From Hydractinia symbiolongicarpus (taxonomy: Eukaryota > Cnidaria > Hydrozoa > Anthoathecata > Hydractiniidae), in NCBI RefSeq assembly GCF_029227915.1, contig NC_079875.1, forward strand, positions 40,879,201-40,943,200: 64,000 nt of DNA. Direction: 5' to 3'. Positions 22,206 through 34,734 of this stretch are shown piece by piece (position 1 is the first letter of the stretch; each line of letters begins with the position of its first letter). The position numbers and the translations under genes are program-made. The notes under the pieces are model-generated. The model was not told the origin of the DNA and ran no database searches. It saw nothing but the letters and a program-made list of their open reading frames with translations.

Positions 22206-25200
22206 TCATGCGTTTTAGTGGTGAAAAAATAATATAAAAAATCGTTCGGGAAATGAGTTCCCTCCTTGGGTACTTTCTTTGTATACTTTTGACTATACGG
22301 GCCGAGTCCGGGATTTACGGGAAATCGCAGGTTTTCGTTTGCCGGCGATTAAACTTCTTTTATTCAGCGTCTCATAAAAAATGAAAACATTTTTGAAAAC
22401 TACAAGTCTCATGCGTTTTAGTGGTGAAAAAATAATATAAAAAATCGTTCGGGAAATGAGTTCCCTCCCTGGGTACTTTCTTTGTATACTTTTGACTATA
22501 CGGGCCAAGCCCGGGATGTACGGGAAATGGCGGGTTTTCGTTTGCCGGCGATTAAACTTCCTTTAATCAGCGTCTCATCAAAAATGAAAACATTTTTGAA
22601 AACTACAAGTCTCATGGGCTTTAGTGGTTAAATAATAATTTAAAAAATCGTTCGGGAAATGAGTTTACTCCCTGGGTACTTTTTTGTATACTTTTGACTT
22701 TACAGGCTGAGTCCGGGATTTACGGGAAATCGCAGGTTTTCGTTTGCCGGCGATTAAACTTCTTTTATTCAGCGTCTCATCAAAAATGAAAACATTTTTG
22801 AAAACTACAAGTCTCATGGGCTTTAGTGGTTAAATAATAATTTAAAAAATCGTTCGGGAAATGCGTTTACTCCCTGGGTACTTTCTTTGTATACTTTTGA
22901 CTATACGGGCCGAGTCCGGGGTTTACGGGAAAAGGCGGGTTTTCGTTTGCCGGCGATTAAACTCCTTTTATCCAGCCTCTCATCAAAAATGAAAACACTT
23001 TAAAAAACTAAAAGTCTCATGGGCTTTAGTGGTGAAATAATAATTTAAAAAATCGTTCGGGAAATGAGCTTACTCCCTGGGTACTTTCTTTGTATACTTT
23101 TGACTATACGGGCCGAGTCTGGGGTTTACGGGAAATGGCGGGTTTTCGTTTTCCGGCGATTAAACTTCTTTTATTCAGCGTCTCATCAAAAATGAAAACA
23201 TTTTTGAAAACTACAAGTCTCATGCGATTTAGTGGTGAAAAGATAATTTAAAAAATCGTTCGGGAAATGAGTTTACTCACAGGGTACTTTTTTGTATACT
23301 TTTGACTATACGAGCCGAGTTCGGGATTTACGGGAAATTGCGGGTTTTCGTTTGCCGGCGATTAAACCTCTTTCATTAAGCGTCTCATCAAAAATGAAAA
23401 CTTTTTTGAAAATTACAAGTCTCATGCGTTTTAGTGGTGAAAAAATAATTTAAAAAATCGTTTGGGAAATGAGTTTACTCCCTGGGTACTTTCTTTGTGT
23501 ACTTTTGACTATACGGGCCGAGTCTGGGATTTACGGGAAATTGCAGGTTTTCGTTTGCCGGCGATTAAACTCTTTTTATTCAGCGTCTCATCAAAAATGA
23601 AAACACTTTAAAAAACTAAAAGTCTTATGCGTTTTAGTGGTGAAAAAATAATTTAAAAAATCGTTCGGGAAATGAGTTTACTCCCTGGGTACTTTCTTTG
23701 TATACTTTTGACTATACGGGCCGAGTCCGCGATTTACGGGAAATCGCGGGTTTTCGTTTGCCGGCGATTAAACTTCTTTTATTCAGCGTCCCATCAAAAA
23801 TGAAAACATTTTTGAAAACTACAAGTCTCATGGGTTTTAGTGGTGAAAAAATAATATAAAAAATCGTTCGGGAAATGAGTTCCCTCCCTGGGTACTTTCT
23901 TTGTATACTTTTGACTATACGGGCCAAGCCCGGGATGTACGGGAAATGGCGGGTTTTCGTTTGCCGGCGATTAAACTTTTTTTAATCAGCGTCTCATCAA
24001 AAATGAAAACATTTTTGAAAACTACAAGTCTCATGGGCTTTAGTGGTTAAATAATAATTTAAAAAATCGTTCGGGAAATGAGTTTACTCCCTGGGTACTT
24101 TCTTTGTATACTTTTGACTATACGGGCCGAGTCCGGGGTTTACGGGAAATGGCGGGTTTTCGTTTGCCGGCGATTAAACTCCTTTTATTCAGCATCTCAT
24201 CAAAAATGAAAACACTTTAAAAAACTAAAAGTCTCATGGGCTTTAGTGGTGAAATAATAATTTAAAAAATAGTTCGGGAAATGAGCTTACTCCCTGGGTA
24301 TTTTCTTTGTATACTTTTGACTATACGGGCCGAGTCTGGGATTTACGGGAAATTGCAGGTTTTCGTTTGCCGGCGATTAAACTCCTTTTATTCAGCGTCT
24401 CATCAAAAATGAAAACACTTTAAAAAACTAAAAGTCTTATGCGTTTTAGTGGTGAAAAAATAATTTAAAAAATCGTTCGGGAAATGAGTTTACTCCCTGG
24501 GTACTTTCTTTGTATACTTTTGACTATACGGGCCGAGTCCGGGATTTACGGGAAATCGCGGGTTTTCGTTTGCCGGCGATTAAACTTCTTTTATTCAGCG
24601 TCCCATCAAAAATGAAAACATTTTTGAAAACTACAAGTCTCATGCGTTTTAGTGGTGAAAAAATAATATAAAAAATCGTTCGGGAAATGAGTTCCCTCCC
24701 TGGGTACTTTCTTTGTATACTTTTGAGTATACGGGCCAAGCCCGGGATGTACGGGAAATGGCGGGTTTTCGTTTGCCGGCGATTAAACTTCTTTTAATCA
24801 GCGTCTCATCAAAAATGAAAACATTTTTGAAAACTACAAGTCTCCTGGGCTTTAGTGGTTAAATAATAATTTAAAAAATCGTTCGGGAAATGAGTTTACT
24901 CCCTGGGTACTTTTTTGTATACTTTTGACTTTACAGGCCGAGTCCGGGATTTACGGGAAATCGCAGGTTTTCGTTTGCCGGCGATTAAACTTCTTTTATT
25001 CAGCGTCTCATCAAAAATGAAAACATTTTTTAAAACTACAAGTCTCATGCGTTTTAGTGGTGAAAAAATAATTTAAAAAATCGTTCGGGAAATGAGTTTA
25101 CTACATGGGTACTTTCTTTGTATACTTTTGACTATACGGGTCGAGTCCGGGGTTTACGGGAAAAGGCGGGTTTTCGTTTGCCGGCGATTAAACTTCTTTT

Positions 25201-28200
25201 ATTCAGCGTCCCATCAAAAATGAAAACATTTTGGAAAACTACAAGTCTCATGCGTTTTAGTGGTGAAAAAATAATATAAAAAATCGTTCGGGAAATGAGT
25301 TCCCTCCCTGGGTACTTTCTTTGTATACTTTTGACTATACGGGCCAAGCCCGGGATGTACGGGAAATGGCGGGTTTTCGTTTGCCGGCGATTAAACTTCC
25401 TTTAATCAGCGTCTCATCAAAAATGAAAACATTTTTGAAAACTACAAGTCTCATGGGCTTTAGTGGTTAAATTATAATTTAAAAAATCGTTCGGGAAATG
25501 AGTTTACTCCCTGGGTACTTTTTTGTATACTTTTGACTTTACAGGCCGAGTCCGGGATTTACGGGAAATCGCAGGTTTTCGTTTGCCGGCGATTAAACTT
25601 CTTTTATTCAGCGTCTCATCAAAAATGAAAACATTTTTGAAAACTACAAGTCTCATGCGTTTTAGTGGTGAAAAAATAATTTAAAAAATCGTTCGGGAAA
25701 TGAGTTTACTCCCTGGGTACTTTCTTTGTATACTTTTGACTATACGGGCCGAGTCCGGGGCTTACGGGAAAAGGCGGGTTTTCGTTTGCCGGCGATTAAA
25801 CTCCTTTTATCCTGCCTCTCATCAAAAATGAAAACACTTTAAAAAACTAAAAGTCTCATGGGCTTTAGTGGTGAAATAATAATTTAAAAAATCGTTCGGG
25901 AAATGAGCTTACTCCCTGGGTACTTTCTTTGTATACTTTTGACTATACGGGCCGAGTCTGGGGTTTACGGGAAATGGCGGGTTTTCGTTTTCCGGCGATT
26001 AAACTTCTTTTATTCAGCGTCTCATCAAAAATGAAAACATTTTTGAAAACTACAAGTCTCATGCGATTTAGTGGTGAAAAGATAATTTAAAAAATCGTTC
26101 GGGAAATGAGTTTACTCACAGGGTACTTTCTTTGTATACTTTTGACTATACGAGCCGAGTTCAGGATTTACGGGAAATCGCGGGTTTTCGTTTGCCGGCG
26201 ATTAAACCTCTTTCATTAAGCGTCTCATCAAAAATGAAAACTTTTTTGAAAACTACAAGTCTCATGCGTTTTAGTGGTGAAAAAATAATTTAAAAAATCG
26301 TTTGGGAAATGAGTTTACTCCCTGGGTACTTTCTTTGTATACTTTTGACTATACGGGCCGAGTCTGGGATTTACGGGAAATTGCAGGTTTTCGTTTGCCG
26401 GCGATTAAACTCCTTTTATTCAGCGTCTCATCAAAAATGAAAACACTTTAAAAAACTAAAAGTCTTATGCGTTTTAGTGGTGAAAAGATAATTTAAAAAA
26501 TCGTTCGGGAAATGAGTTTACTCCCTGGGCACTTTCTTTGTATACTTTTGACTATACGGGCCGAGTCCGCGATTTACGGGAAATCGCGGGTTTTCGTTTG
26601 CCGGCGATTAAACTTCTTTTATTCAGCGTCCCATCAAAAATGAAAACATTTTTGAAAACTACAAGTCTCATGGGCTTTAGTGGTGAAATAATAATTTAAA
26701 AAATCGTTCGGGAAATGAGTTTACTCCCTGGGTACTTTCTTTGTATACTTTTGACTATACGGGCCGAGTCCGGGGTTTACGGGAAATGGCGGGTTTTCGT
26801 TTGCCGGCGATTAAACTCCTTTTATTCAGCGTCTCATCAAAAATGAAAACACTTTAAAAAACTAAAAGTCTCATGGGCTTTAGTGGTGAAATAATAATTT
26901 AAAAAATCGTTCGGGAAATGAGCTTTTTCCCTGGGTATTTTCTTTGTATACTTTTGACTATACGGGCCGAGTCTGGGATTTACGGGAAATTGCAGGTTTT
27001 CGTTTGCCGGCGATTAAACTTCTTTTATTTAGCGTCTCATCAAAAATGAAAACATTTTTGAAAACTACAAGTCTCATGCGATTTAGTGGTGAAAAGATAA
27101 TTTAAAAAATCGTTCTGGAAATGAGTTTACTCACAGGGTACTTTCTTTGTATACATTCGACTATACGAACCAAACAAGCCCGGGATTTACGGGAAATCGC
27201 GGGTTTTCGTTTGCCGGCGATTAAACCTCTTTCATTAAGCGTCTCATTAAAAATGAAAACATTTTTGAAAACTACAAGTCTCATTCGTTCTAGTGGTGCA
27301 GATATAATTTGAAAAATCGTTCGGGAAATCAGTTTACTCCTTGGGTACTTTCTTTATATACATTCAACTATACGGGCCAAGCCCGGGATTTACGGGAAAT
27401 CGCGGGGTTTCGTTTGGCGACGATTAAACTTCTTTTATTCAGCGTCTCATCAAAAATGAAAACAAGTTTGAAAACTACAAGTCTCATGCGTTTTAGTGGT
27501 GAAAAAATAATTTAAAAAATCGTTTGGGAAATGAATTTACTCCCTGGGTACTTTCTTTGTATACTTTTGACTATACGGGCCGAGTCTGGGATTTACGGGA
27601 AATTGCAGGTTTTCGTTTGCCGGCGATTAAACTCCTTTTATTCAGCGTCTCATCAAAAATGAAAACACTTTAAAAAACTAAAAGTCTTATGCGTTTTAGT
27701 GGTGAAAAGATAATTTAAAAAATCGTTCGGGAAATGAGTTTACTCCCTGGGCACTTTCTTTGTATACTTTTGACTATACGGGCCGAGTCCGCGATTTACG
27801 GGAAATCGCGGGTTTTCGTTTGCCGGCGATTAAACTTCTTTTATTCAGCGTCCCATCAAAAATGAAAACATTTTTGAAAACTACAAGTCTCATGGGCTTT
27901 AGTGGTGAAATAATAATTTAAAAAATAGTTCGGGAAATGAGCTTACTCCCTGCGTATTTTCTTTGTATACTTTTGACTATACGGGCCGAGTCTGGGATTT
28001 ACGGGAAATTGCAGGTTTTCGTTTGCCGGCGATTAAACTCCTTTTATTCAGCGTCTCATCAAAAATGAAAACACTTTAAAAAACTAAAAGTCTTATGCGT
28101 TTTAGTGGTGAAAAAATAATTTAAAAAATCGTTCGGGAAATGAGTTTACTCCCTGGGTACTTTCTTTGTATACTTTTGACTATACGGGCCGAGTCCGGGA

Positions 28201-29310
28201 TTTACGGGAAATCGCGGGTTTTCGTTTGCCGGCGATTAAACTTCTTTTATTCAGCGTCCCATCAAAAATGAAAACATTTTTGAAAACTACAAGTCTCATG
28301 CGTTTTAGTGGTGAAAAAATAATATAAAAAATCGTTCGGGAAATGAGTTCCCTCCCTGGGTACTTTCTTTGTATACTTTTGACTATACGGGCCAAGCCCG
28401 GGATGTACGGGAAATGGCGGGTTTTCGTTTGCCGGCGATTAAACTTCTTTTAATCAGCGTCTCATCAAAAATGAAAACATTTTTGAAAACTACAAGTCTC
28501 ATGGGCTTTAGTGGTTAAATAATAATTTAAAAAATCGTTCGGGAAATGAGTTTACTCCCTGGGTACTTTTTTGTATACTTTTGACTTTACAGGCCGAGTC
28601 CGGGATTTACGGGAAATCGCAGGTTTTCGTTTGCCGGCGATTAAACTTCTTTTATTCAGCGTCTCATCAAAAATGAAAACATTTTTTAAAACTACAAGTC
28701 TCATGCGTTTTAGTGGTGAAAAAATAATTTAAAAAATCGTTCGGGAAATGAGTTTACTACATGGGTACTTTCTTTGTATACTTTTGACTATACGGGTCGA
28801 GTCCGGGGTTTACGGGAAAAGGCAGGTTTTCGTTTGCCGGCGATTAAACTTCTTTTATTCAGCGTCCCATCAAAAATGAAAACATTTTTGAAAACTACAA
28901 GTCTCATGCGTTTTAGTGGTGAAAAAATAATATAAAAAATCGTTCGGGAAATGAGTTCCCTCCCTGGGTACTTTCTTTGTATACTTTTGACTATACGGGC
29001 CAAGCCCGGGATGTACGGCAAATGGCGGGTTTTCGTTTGCCGGCGATTAAACTTCCTTTAATCAGCGTCTCATCAAAAATGAAAACATTTTTGAAAACTA
29101 CAAGTCTCATGGGCTTTAGTGGTTAAATAATAATTTAAAAAATCGTTCGGGAAATGAGTTTACTCCCTGGGTACTTTTTTGTATACTTTTGACTTTACAG
29201 GCCGAGTCCGGGATTTACGGGAAATCGCAGGTTTTCGTTTGCCGGCGATTAAACTTCTTTTATTTAGCGTCTCATCAAAAATGAAAACATTTTTGAAAAC
29301 TACAAGTCTC
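21953..29310 (+). repeat. Long-range duplication, right copy (7.36 kb, ~36 monomers)
   Basis: Partner of 12212-19569. At its right end (about 29311) it switches from the ATGGGCTTTAGTGGTTAAA monomer expected from the left copy to an ATGCGTTTTAGTGGTGAAA monomer, the same context found at about 20380. It therefore lacks the 4-mer expansion that follows the left copy. Private changes include AAACTTTTTTTAATC near 23973. The presence of private changes in both copies argues against simple assembly doubling. Confidence 0.85.
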
Positions 29311-29853
29311 ATGCGTTTTAGTGGTGAAAAAATAATTTAAAAAATCGTTCGGGAAATGAGTTTACTCCCTGGGTACTTTCTTTGTATACTTTTGACTATA
29401 CGGGCCGAGTCCGGGGTTTACGGGAAAAGGCGGGTTTTCGTTTGCCGGCGATTAAACTCCTTTTATCCAGCCTCTCATCAAAAATGAAAACACTTTAAAA
29501 AACTAAAAGTCTCATGGGCTTTAGTGGTGAAATAATAATTTAAAAAATCGTTCGGGAAATGAGCTTACTCCCTGGGTACTTTCTTTGTATACTTTTGACT
29601 ATACGGGTCGAGTCTGGGGTTTACGGGAAATGGCGGGTTTTTCGTTTTCCGGCGATTAAACTTCTTTTATTCAGCGTCTCATCAAAAATGAAAACATTTT
29701 TGAAAACTACAAGTCTCATGCGATTTAGTGGTGAAAAGATAATTTAAAAAATCGTTCGGGAAATGAGTTTACTCACAGGGTACTTTCTTTGTATACTTTT
29801 GACTATACGAGCCGAGTTCGGGATTTACGGGAAATCGCGGGTGTTCGTTTGCC
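29311..29853 (+). repeat. Connecting monomers after the long-range duplication
   Basis: About two and a half monomers that resemble those at about 20350-20750: GGGAAAAGG, TCCAGCCTCTC, CACTTTAAAA, and the extra-T GGGTTTTTCGTTTTCC marker near 29634. They are followed by an ATGCGATTTAGTGG monomer. No gene or unique sequence is visible. They link the 7.36-kb copy to the 406-bp periodic block. Confidence 0.7.
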
Positions 29854-31274
29854 GGCGATTAAACCTCTTTCATTAAGCGTCTCATCAAAAATGAAAACTT
29901 TTTTGAAAACTACAAGTGTCATGCGTTTTAGTGGTGACAAAATAATTTAAAAAATCGTTTGGGAAATGAGTTTACTCCCTGGGTACTTTCTTTGTATACT
30001 TTTGACTATACGGGCCGAGTCTGGGATTTACGGGAAATTGCAGGTTTTCGTTTGGCGGCGATTAAACTCCTTTTAGTCAGCGTCTCATCAAAAATGAAAA
30101 CACTTTAAAAAACTAAAAGTCTTATGCGTTTTAGTGGTGAAAAAATAATTTAAAAAATCGTTTGGGAAATGAGTTTACTCCCTGGGTACTTTCTTTGTAT
30201 ACTTTTGACTATACGGGCCGAGTCCGCGATTTACGGGAAATCGCGGGTTTTCGTTTGCCGGCGATTAAACTTCTTTTATTCAGCGTCCCATCAAAAATGA
30301 AAATATTTTTGAAAACTACAAGTCTCATGGGTTTTAGTGGTGAAAAAATAATATAAAAAATCGTTCGGGATATGAGTTCCCTCCCTGGGTACTTTCTTTG
30401 TATACTTTTGACTATACGGGCCAAGCCCGGGATGTACGGGAAATGGCGGGTTTTCGTTTGCCGGCGATTAAACCTCTTTCATTAAGCGTCTCATCAAAAA
30501 TGAAAACTTTTTTGAAAACTACAAGTGTCATGCGTTTTAGTGGTGAAAAAATAATTTAAAAAATCGTTTGGGAAATGAGTTTACTCCCTGGGTACTTTCT
30601 TTGTATACTTTTGACTATACGGGCCGAGTCCGCGATTTACGGGAAATCGCGGGTTTTCGTTTGCCGGCGATTAAACTTCTTTTATTCAGCGTCCCATCAA
30701 AAATGAAAATATTTTTGAAAACTACAAGTCTCATGGGTTTTATTGGTGAAAAAATAATTTAAAAAATAGTTTGGGAAATGAGTTTACTCCCTGGGTACTT
30801 TCTTTGTATACTTTTGACTATACGGGCCGAGTCTGGGATTTACGGGAAATTGCAGGTTTTCGTTTGGCGGCGATTAAACTCCTTTTAGTCAGCGTCTCAT
30901 CAAAAATGAAAACACTTTAAAAAACTAAAAGTCTTATGCGTTTTAGTGGTGAAAAAATAATTTAAAAAATCGTTTGGGAAATGAGTTTACTCCCTGGGTA
31001 CTTTCTTTGTATACTTTTGACTATACGGGCCGAGTCCGCGATTTACGGGAAATCGCGGGTTTTCGTTTGCCGGCGATTAAACTTCTTTTATTCAGCGTCC
31101 CATCAAAAATGAAAATATTTTTGAAAACTACAAGTCTCATGGGTTTTAGTGGTGAAAAAATAATATAAAAAATCGTTCGGGAAATGAGTTCCCTCCCTGG
31201 GTACTTTCTTTGTATACTTTTGACTATACGGGCCAAGCCCGGGATGTACGGGAAATGGCGGGTTTTCGTTTGCC
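29854..31274 (+). repeat. Block with 406-bp (dimer) periodicity
   Basis: Seven monomers from phase points 29854, 30057, 30260, 30463, 30666, 30869 and 31072. The GTTTGGGAAATGAG / GAGTCCGCG segment recurs at 30162, 30568 and 30974, a spacing of exactly 406 bp. Each is followed by a CGTCCCATC monomer with the private AAATATTTTTG change and ATGGGTTTTA. The copies at 30162 and 30974 are nearly identical over a full 812 bp. The middle one differs (GTTTTATTGG, TAATTTAAAAAATAG), a hybrid pattern expected from exchange between dimers. Confidence 0.8.
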
Positions 31275-33516
31275 GGCGATTAAACTTCTTTTAATCAGCG
31301 TCTCATCAAAAATGAAAACATTTTTGAAAACTACAAGTCTCATGGGCTTTAGTGGTGAAATAATAATTTAAAAAATCGTTCGGGAAATGAGATTACTCCC
31401 TGGGTATTTTCTTTGTATACTTTTGACTATACGGGCCGAGTCTGGGATTTACGGGAAATTGCAGGTTTTCGTTTGCCGGCGATTAAACTTCTTTTATTTA
31501 GCGTCTCATCAAAAATGAAAACATTTTTGAAAACTACAAGTCTCATGCGATTTAGTGGTGAAAAGATAATTTAAAAAATCGTTCTGGAAATGAGTTTACT
31601 CACAGGGTACTTTCTTTGTATACATTCGACTATACGAACCAAACAAGCCCGGGATTTACGGGAAATCGCGGGTTTTCGTTTGCCGGCGATTAAACCTCTT
31701 TCATTAAGCGTCTCATTAAAAATGAAAACATTTTTGAAAACTACAAGTCTCATTCGTTCTAGTGGTGCAGATATAATTTGAAAAATCGTTCGGGAAATCA
31801 GTTTACTCCTTGGGTACTTTCTTTATATACATTCAATTATACGGGCCAAGCCCGGGATTTACAGGAAATCGCGGGTTTTCGTTTGCCGGCGATTAAACTT
31901 CTTTTATTCAGCGTCCCATCAAAAATGAAAATATTTTTGAAAACTACAAGTCTCATGGGTTTTAGTGGCGAAAAAATAATATAAAAAATCGTTCGGGAAA
32001 TGAGTTCCCTCCCTGGGTACTTTCTTTGTATACTTTTGACTATACGGGCCAAGCCCGGGATGTACGGGAAATGGCGGGTTTTCGTTTGCCGGCGATTAAA
32101 CTTCTTTTAATCCGCGTCTCATCAAAAATGAAAACATTTTTGAAAACTACAAGTCTCATGGGCTTTAGTGGTTAAATAATAATTTCAAAAATCGTTCGGG
32201 AAATGAGTTTACTCCCTGGGTACTTTCTTTGTATACTTTTGACTATACGGGCCGAGTCCGGGGTTTACGGGAAATGGCGGGTTTTCGTTTGCCGGCGATT
32301 AAACTCCTTTTATTCAGCGTCTCATCAAAAATGAAAACACTTTAAAAAACTAAAAGTCTCATGGGCTTTAGTGGTGAAATAATAATTTAAAAAATCGTTC
32401 GGGAAATGAGCTTACTCCCTGGGTATTTTCTTTGTATACTTTTGACTATACGGGCCGAGTCTGGGATTTACGGGAAATTGCAGGTTTTCGTTTGCCGGCG
32501 ATTAAACTTCTTTTATTTAGCGTCTCATCAAAAATGAAAACATTTTTGAAAACTACAAGTCTCATGCGATTTAGTGGTGAAAAGATAATTTAAAAAATCG
32601 TTCTGGAAATGAGTTTACTCACAGGGTACTTTCTTTGTATACATTCGACTATACGAACCAAACAAGCCCGGGATTTACGGGAAATCGCGGGTTTTCGTTT
32701 GCCGGCGATTAAAACTCTTTCATTAAGCGTCTCATTAAAAATGAAAACATTTTTGAAAACTACAAGTCTCATTCGTTCTAGTGGTGCAGATATAATTTGA
32801 AAAATCGTTCGGGAAATGAGTTTACTCCCTTGGTACTTTCTTCGTATACTTTTGACTATACCGGCCAAGCCCGGAAATTACGGCAAATCACGGGTTTTCG
32901 TTTGCCGGCGATTAAACTTCTTTTATTCAGCGTCTCATTAAAAATGAAAACATTTTTGAAAACTACAAGTCATATGCGTTTTAGTGGTGAAAAAATAATT
33001 TAAAAAATCGTTCTGGAAATGAGTTTACTCACAGGGTACTTTCTTTGTATACATATGACTATACGGGACAGGGCCAGGGATTTACGAGAAATCGCGGCTT
33101 TTCGTTTGCCGGCGATTAAACCTCTTTCATTAGGCGTCTCATCAAAAATGAAAACATTTTTGAAAACTACAAGTCTCATGCGCTTTAGTGGTGAAAAAAA
33201 AATTTTAAAAATCTTTCAAGAAATGAGTTTACTCCCTTGGTACTTTCTTTGTATACATTCGACTACCCGGGCCAAGCCCGGGATTTAGGGGAAATCGCTG
33301 GTTTTGGTTTCCCGGCGATTAAACCTCTTTCATTAAGCGTCTCATCAAAAATGAAAACATTTTTGAAAACTACAAGTCTCATGCGTTTTAGTGGTGAAAA
33401 AATAATTTAAAAAATCGTTCGGGAAATGAGTTTACTCCCTGGGTACTTTCTTTGTATACTTTTGACTATACGGGCCGAGTCTGGGATTTACGGGAAATCG
33501 CTGGTTTTCGTTCGCC
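31275..33516 (+). repeat. Mixed monomers with two 207-bp subtype copies
   Basis: This stretch resembles 26.8-27.5 kb (offset 4469) and carries 207-bp monomers with their markers near 31635 and 32654, 1019 bp apart, so five monomers recur here. The first GCAGAT monomer runs into an AAATATTTTTG CGTCCC-type monomer (about 31890-31980), and the second runs into CTTCGTATAC / ATACCGGCC monomers (about 32840). The last part introduces the GGGCCAGGGATT and CCCGGGCCAAG variants that lead into the next higher-order repeat. No coding sequence is seen. Confidence 0.7.
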
Positions 33517-34734
33517 GGCGATTAAACCTCTTTCATTAGGCGTCTCATCAAAAATGAAAACATTTTTGAAAACTACAAGCCTCATGCGCTTTAGTGGTGA
33601 AAAAAAAATTTTAAAAATCTTTCGGGAAATGAGTTTACTCCCTTGGTACTTTCTTTGTATACATTCGACTACACGGGCCAAGCCCGGGATTTAGGGGAAA
33701 TCGCTGGTTTTCGTTTGCCGGCGATTAAACCTCTTTCATTAAGCGTCTCATCAAAAATGAAAACATTTTGGAAAACTACAAGTCTCATGCGTTTTAGTGG
33801 TGAAAAAATAATTTAAAAAATCGTTCGGGAAATGAGTTTACTCCCTGGGTACTTTCTTTGTATACTTTTGACTATACGGGCCGAGTCTGGGATTTACGGG
33901 AAATTGCAGGTTTTCGTTTGCCGGCGATTAAACTCCTTTTATTCAGCGTCTCATCAAAAATGAAAACACTTTAAAAAACTAAAAGTCTTATGCGTTTTAG
34001 TGGTGAAAAAATAATTTAAAAAATCGTTCGGGAAATGAGTTTACTCCCTGGGTACTTTCTTTGTATACTTTTGACTATACGGGCCGAGTCTGGGATTTAC
34101 GGGAAATTGCAGGTTTTCGTTTGCCGGCGATTAAACTCCTTTTATTCAGCGTCTCATCAAAAATGAAAACACTTTAAAAAACTAAAAGTCTCATGCGCTT
34201 TAGTGGTGAAAAAAAAATTTTAAAAATCTTTCGGGAAATGAGTTTACTCCCTTGGTACTTTCTTTGTATACATTCGACTACCCGGGCCAAGGCCGGGATT
34301 TAGGGGAAATCGCTGGTTTTGGTTTGCCGGCGATTAAACCTCTTTCATTAAGCGTCTCATCAAAAATGAAAACATTTTTGAAAACTACAAGTCTCATGCG
34401 TTTTAGTGGTGAAAAAATAATTTAAAAAATCGTTCGGGAAATGAGTTTACTCCCTGGGTACTTTCTTTGTATACTTTTGACTATACGGGCCGAGTCTGGG
34501 ATTTACGGGAAATTGCAGGTTTTCGTTTGCCGGCGATAAAACTCCTTTTATTCAGCGTCTCATCAAAAATGAAAACACTTTAAAAAACTAAAAGTCTTAT
34601 GCGTTTTAGTGGTGAAAAAATAATTTAAAAAATCGTTCAGGAAATGAGTTTACTCACAGGGTACTTTCTTTGTATACATTCGACTATACGGGCCAAGCCC
34701 GGGATTTGCGGGAAATCGCTGGTTTTCGTTCGCC
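33517..34734 (+). repeat. Higher-order repeat precursor unit (1218 bp, 6 monomers)
   Basis: Unit boundaries are set by the marker GTTCGCCGGCG, where other monomers have GTTTGCCGGCG. It ends at 33520, 34738, 36160, 37582, 39207 and 40426, and I noticed it nowhere else. This first interval has six monomers. It begins like the later units (TTCATTAGGCG, GCGCTTTAGTGG, A8 tract) but then carries two rounds of the TTCATTAAG and CACTTTAAAA monomers. It lacks the CGTCCC, CATATGCG and TTAACCGTC monomers found in later units. Confidence 0.78.
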
